IMG/VR virus record: IMGVR_UViG_3300020179_000026
Span: 1 to 64,000 of that record
Direction: 5' to 3' (one strand)
From: a virus
Length of the DNA stretch: 64,000 nucleotides
Shown here: positions 58,249-64,000 of the stretch, one piece after another
Numbering within the stretch: position 1 is the first letter of the stretch
Layout of the letters: each line of letters starts with the position of its first letter
The notes under the pieces: generated by a model
What the model saw: the letters and a program-made list of their open reading frames with translations, nothing else
Databases searched by the model: none
What the model was told of the DNA's origin: nothing
Position numbers and translations under genes: made by a program

Positions 58249-59214
58249 TCAGATCTGCATTTGCAGTCGGGCTTTGGGTCCTTCAAAACTGTTTTTCAAA
58301 ACAAAGTCAGTTTCCACCCCGTTCGTTTTTCGGTCCACGCACATTTCATTAAAATCTTTGTAAGGTATTGTTTTTGGCCAAACAAATACTTTTTGTTTAC
58401 TTTCTATGAGTTGTTTTATTTTTTTATGGGCAGTTTCGTCTTGATTTTGATTATCCAGCACCCATATTTTTGTGTGTAGAGGAAAGTTTTTGAGTTGATC
58501 TTCTTGCTTTTCGGTAAGACTGTTTCGACTTTTATTGATTCCGCTCACAGCCACGCCATTTTTACAAAAACAAGCATCAATTGGACCTTCAAATATAAAA
58601 ATATATGGGAATTCTGATATGCGATCTGCATTAAAAAGACTTCTGTCTCCTCCGCTTTTGCTCAGATAATTGGGCAATTCTGATTTATCAGATGGTAATT
58701 TTCGGCTTTGATAATACACAATTTTTCCATCCAAATCATAAAATGGAATGATTAATCTGTTTTTATGAATGTAATCAACCGAGCTGAACCAAAATGTTTT
58801 AGGTTTATTTATGGCAGAATGCAGACGGCGTTTACAAACATATGCCACGCATTCCTTGAAATGATGGTTTTTCATGTTTTTAAACACTTGTGTGGTATCA
58901 AAAATATTAACAGAATCTTTAGGAAGTATTTCAGGTTCTACAGATTTTTTTTCCACCATCATCCAGGTATTATAAAAATCTTTGTTGCCCATAGGCTTGC
59001 CGGTAAGATCGTAATATAATTTATATAATTTGGCACTGTATCCACAATTGAAACAATAACAGCTGTTGGTTTTTGTGTAAAAATAAAATCTTTTCCGTTT
59101 AAGCCAAGAATCACCTTCCCGACAAATTGGGCAACAACCATTATATGTCTGGTTATATTTGTTATAATATATTTTTGCCAGATGATTGCTCAGAAACGAA
59201 TGAACATCAATCAT
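58249..59214 (-). CDS. DNA primase (zinc finger + Toprim)
   Basis: A 321-residue primase. The CHC2-type zinc finger uses Cys28, Cys31 (CPIC) and Cys54, Cys57 (CFNC). The Toprim centre has FIFEGPIDA (Glu209) and IWVLDNQNQDE (Asp254, Asp259). There is no helicase domain, as in T4 gp61 (342 residues) and DnaG. It synthesises RNA primers for lagging strands. No late box precedes ATG 59214, in keeping with early/middle expression; only 58 bases separate it from the divergent TPR-GT gene. It is isolated from other replication genes. Confidence 0.85.
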   Translation of the reverse strand: MIDVHSFLSNHLAKIYYNKYNQTYNGCCPICREGDSWLKRKRFYFYTKTNSCYCFNCGYSAKLYKLYYDLTGKPMGNKDFYNTWMMVEKKSVEPEILPKDSVNIFDTTQVFKNMKNHHFKECVAYVCKRRLHSAINKPKTFWFSSVDYIHKNRLIIPFYDLDGKIVYYQSRKLPSDKSELPNYLSKSGGDRSLFNADRISEFPYIFIFEGPIDACFCKNGVAVSGINKSRNSLTEKQEDQLKNFPLHTKIWVLDNQNQDETAHKKIKQLIESKQKVFVWPKTIPYKDFNEMCVDRKTNGVETDFVLKNSFEGPKARLQMQI

Positions 59215-59258
59215 TCTACCTATTTTAACATGAAAGTTGAAATATCAAATGTTGTGTT

Positions 59259-59264
59259 TAAATA
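59259..59264 (+). promoter_or_regulatory. Late-promoter box, 8 nt before ATG 59273
   Basis: TTTAAATAAACCCTATATG; favours ATG 59273 over TTG 59237 and ATG 59249, and would drive the second glycan operon. Confidence 0.45.
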
Positions 59265-59272
59265 AACCCTAT

Positions 59273-60787
59273 ATGGACCGGGACAAGTATTTCGACATGG
59301 GCATGCAGTTCATGGGATATGGTAATTTTGAAAAAGCCATCAAATATTTTGAAAAATGCTTGGATCTTTATGAAACCAAGCAACACAAGGCATTGTGTTT
59401 GAATGCTCTGGGTAACGCTTTGGAACGGGATGAACAAACCAAAAAAGCCGAAGAAACTTACAAAAAAGCCATTGAGATGGATCCGGATCAAAAATTATTT
59501 TATAATAATCTTTTCAACCTGAACAAGTTTCAACGCAAAAACAAAGAAGCACTGAAAACTTTTGAAAAGCATCTTTACAACCCCGAAGATCCCCAACAAA
59601 AAATCATGCTGGCCGAGCTTTACACCAACGTGGCCCGATATGAGGATGCATATGCTGTTTACCTGGATTTGATCAAACAGTTTCCTTCAGAGGTGTCATT
59701 TTACTGGAAAATAGCACTCAGCTGCAACAGTGTTGGCAAAAATGATGAAGCCATCATATGGGTTAAAAAGGGTCAACAAATAGAGCCGGAAAACCATCAT
59801 TGCAATATTGCGTTGGGCATTGCCCAGCTTTTCAACAAACAGATTCTGCAAGCCAAAAAAACTTTTGAGGGGCTTAAAATTGATCTTTTCAGCAAGAAAT
59901 GGTATTTGGCATACATCACATTTTTGCACAAAAATTATACCGAGGCGTGGAGAAATTATGAAGTGCGAAACGAGGGTGTATGGGCCGTAAAACCTCTTCG
60001 CATGAAGCCCATATGGGACGGCACACCCATGCCAGACAAGACCATACTGGTGGCGGCCGAGCAGGGATTGGGTGACAATGTGATGGCAGCCCGATGGCTG
60101 CATCTTCTCAAAAACCATTTCAAGCATGTGAAATACTGGTGCAATCCCCGGATCTATGACACCATGCTGCATCTGAAACAAAAAACCCAAATCATACAAA
60201 GTGCATCAGATGCCACGGATTTTGATGTGTGGCTTCCCATCATGAGCATTCCCCAGCGATTGGGTCTGACCAACGATGACATGTTGAATGACGATCCTTA
60301 TCTGATTGTGGAACCCAAAAAGTTGCCCGGTCCCAAGAAGAAAATAGGCATTTGCTGGGCAGGTAGCAACAACCACCAATACAACCGTTATCGCACTATT
60401 TTTGAAAAGGATTATGATCTGCTTCGCGGGCTCATAGAGAAAAACAACCGCTTTGAATGGTTTTCCCTTATCAAAGATGAATATGAGGATGACAATGTTA
60501 AACTGGGGATTGAAAACCCTGTGAAAAACTTCAAAAATGTGTATGAAACTGCCCAGTTGATCAAAGGATTGGATCTGGTGATCAGCATTGACACATTGCA
60601 AGCACATCTGGCCGGAGCCATGAAAGTGCCCACCATACTCATGCTTCCATGGTTTCCAGAATGGCGATGGGGATTGGAAGGAGAAACAACCGTGTGGTAT
60701 CCCAGTGTTCACATCATTCGCCAACAAAAAGCATTTGATTGGAAAGGTGTGATTGACCGGGTCGATGAAAGGTTACAAACACTATGA
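59273..60787 (+). CDS. TPR-repeat glycosyltransferase
   Basis: A 504-residue protein. Residues about 1-215 are tetratricopeptide repeats (YFDMGMQFMGYGNFEKAIKY; LNALGNALERDEQTKKAEET; ELYTNVARYEDAYAVYLDLI). The C-terminal half is a GT9-related GT-B enzyme: KTILVAAEQGLGDNVMAARW, KKIGICWAGSNNHQYNRYR, VISIDTLQAHLAGAMKVPTI, PEWRWGLEGETTVWYPSVHI. Such TPR-GT proteins are common in bacterial glycan clusters. It starts the second glycan operon. The final codons overlap the GT2 gene (ATGA). Acceptor unknown; the TPRs may hold a protein substrate. Confidence 0.8.
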   Translation: MDRDKYFDMGMQFMGYGNFEKAIKYFEKCLDLYETKQHKALCLNALGNALERDEQTKKAEETYKKAIEMDPDQKLFYNNLFNLNKFQRKNKEALKTFEKHLYNPEDPQQKIMLAELYTNVARYEDAYAVYLDLIKQFPSEVSFYWKIALSCNSVGKNDEAIIWVKKGQQIEPENHHCNIALGIAQLFNKQILQAKKTFEGLKIDLFSKKWYLAYITFLHKNYTEAWRNYEVRNEGVWAVKPLRMKPIWDGTPMPDKTILVAAEQGLGDNVMAARWLHLLKNHFKHVKYWCNPRIYDTMLHLKQKTQIIQSASDATDFDVWLPIMSIPQRLGLTNDDMLNDDPYLIVEPKKLPGPKKKIGICWAGSNNHQYNRYRTIFEKDYDLLRGLIEKNNRFEWFSLIKDEYEDDNVKLGIENPVKNFKNVYETAQLIKGLDLVISIDTLQAHLAGAMKVPTILMLPWFPEWRWGLEGETTVWYPSVHIIRQQKAFDWKGVIDRVDERLQTL

Positions 60788-61467
60788 AAACAGCCGCAGT
60801 GGTGGTCAGCTATAAAAACCCGGAACAGACTGAAAAATGCATAAATCTGTTAAAAGATATTGAAATTTATCATCACGATAACAGCAAGGAAAATCTGGGA
60901 TTCACCAAGGCATACAATAAAGGAATAAGATATTTGATATTTGAGCAAAGATGCAAATATGTTTTGGTTATCAACAGTGATTGCTATGTGCATGATCGTT
61001 TCATACAAAATCTTGAGCTTTTCATGGACATGAATCCAAAGTGTGGAATTGCCGGAGTTAAACAAATTGCATCAGATGGTGACACTATTGTTCATGCCGG
61101 ATGCAGTCAGGCATATCCTTATGGTGTTCATATCACCGGAAAAGTCAGTTTGGGCATGCATAACGAAAGCACCATGGTTCCGTGGATCAACGGAGCATGT
61201 TTCGTTGTTCGCCGGGAAATGGTAGAAGATATTGGACTCATGGATGAAAACCTGTTTCTGATCGGTTCTGACAGCGATTGGTGTTTCACGGCCCGTGCCC
61301 GAGGATGGGAAGTTTGGTATTGTGCCCAAGCCACCTGCACTCATGATGGTGGAGTTAGTAAAAAACCACATAACGAAGAATTTGAAGATATCATGTATCT
61401 GGATATGAAATACTGGGAAAGTAAGTGGGTCACAGGAGATTTGTATAAACGTTTATGCGCTTCCTGA
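60784..61467 (+). CDS. GT2-family glycosyltransferase
   Basis: A 227-residue GT-A enzyme. KTAAVVVSYKNPEQTEKCIN at the N-terminus, NLGFTKAYNKGI (about 38-49), the DXD-type VINSDCYV, WINGACFVVRREMVEDIGLM and FLIGSDSDWCFTARARGWEV are the classic rhamnosyltransferase-like GT2 motifs. It is coupled to both neighbours by overlapping stops and starts. Sugar and acceptor unknown. Confidence 0.85.
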   Translation: MKTAAVVVSYKNPEQTEKCINLLKDIEIYHHDNSKENLGFTKAYNKGIRYLIFEQRCKYVLVINSDCYVHDRFIQNLELFMDMNPKCGIAGVKQIASDGDTIVHAGCSQAYPYGVHITGKVSLGMHNESTMVPWINGACFVVRREMVEDIGLMDENLFLIGSDSDWCFTARARGWEVWYCAQATCTHDGGVSKKPHNEEFEDIMYLDMKYWESKWVTGDLYKRLCAS

Positions 61468-62855
61468 TGTTCAATCATCATCAGGATTGTCTTCTTTATC
61501 TGTGGAAGGCATTCCAGCAACTGGAAATAGAAACTCACGTGGCGTCCGGTGAACTTGCCAAACAACTTGGATTTCCTCCAGGAGGAATAAGCGGAAACAG
61601 ATTCCGGATAGCCAACGAATATTTCACACCTGAACAGGTGTATCCAGATTTTAAAAACCTGATTTTTTCAAACGATTGGTCAGGATACGACAAATATGTG
61701 TCGATCATTCCCAATGATCTTTTCGGGAACAAAACCTGGTGGGATTGCCAGATGCAAGCAGAATTAAAAGCTTTTGGTCATTTGAACATTTTGAAAACTT
61801 GTAATCATCCAGACGCCAAAAAATTTGGTTTTCAGTTTTGTCCAAATTGGGTGCCACATCAGCCAGAATTGCGTCAGAAAAAATACATAACCCAAATCAT
61901 ATCTCTTCCGGCCATGGTGGAGGAAACAGGCGAATTGATGCATTTAAAATATAACGGATATGACGTGAAAATAGTGGGTTCCCAACTTTGTCCAGATGGT
62001 TTTGAGCGGGATTATGATCTTTTGCCGTACACCTCGCTTTTGGTTCACAACAAGAAAGTGGGGATTAATTGCTATGCCGTATGCAAAGCTTTGGATACGG
62101 GCATTCCTGTTTACATGGAAAGGAGCACCAAGGAACTGATAGGATTTGGTGATCTTCCAGACGAATTGTTCATTTTCAAAGAGGACATGAGCATACAGGA
62201 AGCTTTTAAGAAAAGCCAAAGCATGGATAATAACAAAATCCGGGAAATCTATCGCAGCATCTATACACTGGATCGAACAGTAACAGCAGTTAAAGATTTG
62301 ATTTCCAAAGCAACTTTTGCACCTCCAACAATTCAGGAATATCACACAATCAATTGCAGTATTCCCAGTGACATTAATCAACATTTGCCGATATTGTTAG
62401 AATATGCAAAGAAATGCGATACCATATGTGAAATGGGCGTGAGAAAAGGGATAAGCACCTGGACATTTCTGCATGCTCGACCCAAAAAGCTTGTTTCATA
62501 TGATATTGAATATTCACCGGATCTGGAACAGCATAAAAAATACGCAAAAAATGAAAACATTGATTATGAATACAGGGTTTCCGATGTATTAAAAACAGAG
62601 ATTGATGAATATGATTTTGTTTTTATTGACACTTGGCACACCTATTCTCAACTAAAGGAGGAATTGAAATTACATGCACAAAAAGCCCGCAAATATCTGG
62701 GATTTCATGATGTTTTCACATTTGGTCATACCGGTGAGGACGGTAAGGATCTGGGACTTGTTCCGGCCATTATGGAATTTCTGCAAAATAACAAGGAATG
62801 GAAAATCAGCCATTACACACATCAAAACAACGGACTTTTGATACTGGAAAAATGA
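61455..62855 (+). CDS. Glycosyltransferase-like + methyltransferase fusion
   Basis: A 466-residue two-part protein. Residues 1-285 resemble a GT-B-type glycosyltransferase (RFLMFNHHQDCLLYLWKAFQ; YTSLLVHNKKVGINCYAVCK; ALDTGIPVYMERSTKELIGF), recognised by pattern only. Residues 300-466 are a class I SAM methyltransferase: motif I ICEMGVRKGIST (324-335), then LVSYDIEY and FVFIDTWHTYSQL (388-400), and FHDVFTFG. The second part belongs to the Methyltransf_24 type. It may add and then methylate a sugar. The gene overlaps both neighbours (13 bases and ATGA). Confidence 0.65.
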   Translation: MRFLMFNHHQDCLLYLWKAFQQLEIETHVASGELAKQLGFPPGGISGNRFRIANEYFTPEQVYPDFKNLIFSNDWSGYDKYVSIIPNDLFGNKTWWDCQMQAELKAFGHLNILKTCNHPDAKKFGFQFCPNWVPHQPELRQKKYITQIISLPAMVEETGELMHLKYNGYDVKIVGSQLCPDGFERDYDLLPYTSLLVHNKKVGINCYAVCKALDTGIPVYMERSTKELIGFGDLPDELFIFKEDMSIQEAFKKSQSMDNNKIREIYRSIYTLDRTVTAVKDLISKATFAPPTIQEYHTINCSIPSDINQHLPILLEYAKKCDTICEMGVRKGISTWTFLHARPKKLVSYDIEYSPDLEQHKKYAKNENIDYEYRVSDVLKTEIDEYDFVFIDTWHTYSQLKEELKLHAQKARKYLGFHDVFTFGHTGEDGKDLGLVPAIMEFLQNNKEWKISHYTHQNNGLLILEK

Positions 62856-64000
62856 AAATCATAGACGCATTCACATTCAACAATGAACTGGATCTTTTGG
62901 AAATCCGGCTACACGAACTGAACGATGTGGTGGATCATTTTGTGCTTAGTGAAAGTACGGTTACCCACGCCAATAAACCAAAACCACTATATTTTAGTGC
63001 TAATCGGGAACGGTTTCGCCCGTTTTTACATAAAATTGATCTGGTTATTTTTGATGATATAAAGAATCCAAGTAGCTGGGGGGTTGAAAACGACCATCGC
63101 CGCAGCTTGAGTGAAAAGATACCGGTTAATCTTCGGGACGATGACATCATTCTGCTTTCGGATGTGGATGAAATACCCCGGAAACAATCAATTCTGGATT
63201 TGAAACAATTACCGGAAAATGCATTTCCCCATACTCTTTGTTTTAACATGTATAGTGGAAGTTTTCATAACAAGGTTGTTGAACCGGCCAATCTCCTGCA
63301 AAACGACAGTACCGTTGCACTTAAATTTTTTCAATATCGCCAAAACAATGACTTTCAATATTACCGGGATGAAAGATCCAAAAGCTATCCCCGAATGAAT
63401 GATGCGGGTTGGCATTTTACCAGCATGGGCGGGCCAAAAAACGTGCGAAAGAAAATATATAGCTTTGCCCATGATGAATATCGTAATTCTGGATTGGATT
63501 TCAGTGAGGATGGCATAAAAGAACGCATACAAAATGGACAGGATCTGTTTCTGCGTCCGGGTTATAAAACAGAGAAAGTGGGGATAGACAGCAGTTTTCC
63601 AGAATATTTGGTAAAAAACAAGGAAAAATACAGTTCCCTTATAAACGGTGAAGACAAAGAACAAGAATTGGTATTAAATGAAAGCTATCCGCTTTTGCAG
63701 CATATGCTTTACAGCATGAAAAATGCCGATTATCAAAGCTCTAAAATAGATGGCGAATACATAGATCTAAAAGTGGATGGTATGACTTGTTCTGCCACCA
63801 AGCATCTGGCCAATAATCTGGCCAGTTTATACAAATGCAATTATCTGGAAGTGGGTGTTTATAAAGGGGCCACCTTTATTGCCGGATTATGGAAAAACAA
63901 TCCCAATCTTTATGTCGGAGTGGACAATTGGAGTGAATATGGCGGCAAAGATGAATTTTTACAAAAATTAAAAAGTGCAAATAAAGATAGCATAGTGATA
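62852..64000 (+). CDS. GT17-family glycosyltransferase fused to methyltransferase, 3'-truncated
   Basis: ATG 62852 overlaps the preceding TGA, and the frame stays open for 383 codons to the window end. Residues 1-260 match family GT17 (beta-1,4-N-acetylglucosaminyltransferase-like): MKIIDAFTFNNELDLLEIRL, FVLSESTVTHANKPKPLYF, the DXD-type SDVDEIPRK (103-111), and PRMNDAGWHFTSMGG. From about 325 a class I methyltransferase begins (NYLEVGVYKGATF, then YVGVDNWSEYGG). So this is a second GT-methyltransferase fusion, next to a similar one. The rest lies outside the window. Confidence 0.75.
   Translation, partial: MKIIDAFTFNNELDLLEIRLHELNDVVDHFVLSESTVTHANKPKPLYFSANRERFRPFLHKIDLVIFDDIKNPSSWGVENDHRRSLSEKIPVNLRDDDIILLSDVDEIPRKQSILDLKQLPENAFPHTLCFNMYSGSFHNKVVEPANLLQNDSTVALKFFQYRQNNDFQYYRDERSKSYPRMNDAGWHFTSMGGPKNVRKKIYSFAHDEYRNSGLDFSEDGIKERIQNGQDLFLRPGYKTEKVGIDSSFPEYLVKNKEKYSSLINGEDKEQELVLNESYPLLQHMLYSMKNADYQSSKIDGEYIDLKVDGMTCSATKHLANNLASLYKCNYLEVGVYKGATFIAGLWKNNPNLYVGVDNWSEYGGKDEFLQKLKSANKDSIVI

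Noticed and set aside
1-64000. tRNA genes, integrase, transposon or CRISPR
   Set aside because: No cloverleaf, recombinase motif, insertion-sequence ends or spacer arrays were recognised by eye; a tRNA scan was not possible.
1-64000. Joining the two window ends as one circular glycan gene
   Set aside because: The right-end GT17-methyltransferase frame and the left-end FkbM frame do not continue in phase across the ends, and there is no repeat at the termini.

Overview
The window is a 64 kb piece of a tailed phage genome of the T4 type (contractile tail, class Caudoviricetes). The evidence is a nearly complete set of T4-family virion genes recognised from their protein sequences: large terminase (gp17-like), sheath (gp18), tube (gp19), neck gp13 and gp14, head-completion gp4, prohead protease gp21, scaffold gp22, major capsid gp23, baseplate gp5, gp6, gp25, gp53 and gp48-like, a gp26-family hub protein and a tape measure. 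Two replication genes lie among them: a gp44-like clamp loader and a DnaG-type primase. The host is probably Gram-negative, inferred from lipopolysaccharide-type glycosyltransferases and from the lysis genes. An aquatic origin is suggested by a cupredoxin-like module and by W/Y 14-residue repeats, which I recall from marine T4-like phages. No portal gene (gp20), tRNA or integrase was seen, so the genome continues outside the window.

Layout. 1-2.8 kb: glycan genes on + (FkbM methyltransferase, GT9-like, GT25-like, GT8-like). 2.8-5.8 kb: small genes, then a peptidoglycan-hydrolase block (GH108 muramidase, a signal-peptide protein, a 3D-domain protein, a SleB/CwlJ-type hydrolase). 6-12 kb (-): collar fibre, gp5-like spike, and a 3D/CHAP murein enzyme. 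12.8-18.8 kb (-): holin-like protein, gp23, gp22, a 49-aa core candidate, gp21, gp4, gp13. 18.8-34.2 kb (-): a long adhesion or fibre operon rich in beta-propellers, lectin-like, PKD and cupredoxin modules and a 15-bp minisatellite. 34.2-36.6 kb (-): gp6 and gp25. 37-38.6 kb: clamp loader (-) and a possible small terminase (+). 38.6-52.8 kb (-): baseplate, tape measure, tube, sheath, terminase. 52.9-56 kb (+): head and neck genes including gp14. 56-59.2 kb: small genes and the primase. 59.3-64 kb (+): a second glycan operon (TPR-GT, GT2, GT-methyltransferase fusion, GT17-methyltransferase fusion running off the end).

Regulation. At least 19 genes carry a T4-type late-promoter box (TAAATA, often TATAAATA) exactly 5-6 bases before the start codon, with no Shine-Dalgarno sequence. 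About ten more have it 8-15 bases away. In T4 the transcript begins about 6 bases after this box, so many late mRNAs here are predicted to be leaderless. The clamp-loader and primase genes lack the box, as expected for early or middle genes. The capsid gene instead has a strong Shine-Dalgarno sequence. Three Rho-independent terminators run directly into a late box and start codon.

Four genes have no candidate in a simple open-frame listing, because they are short or run off the window: a 43-aa gene at 2794-2925, a 49-aa gene at 16401-16550, the GT17 fusion at 62852-64000, and the 5' part of the FkbM gene.
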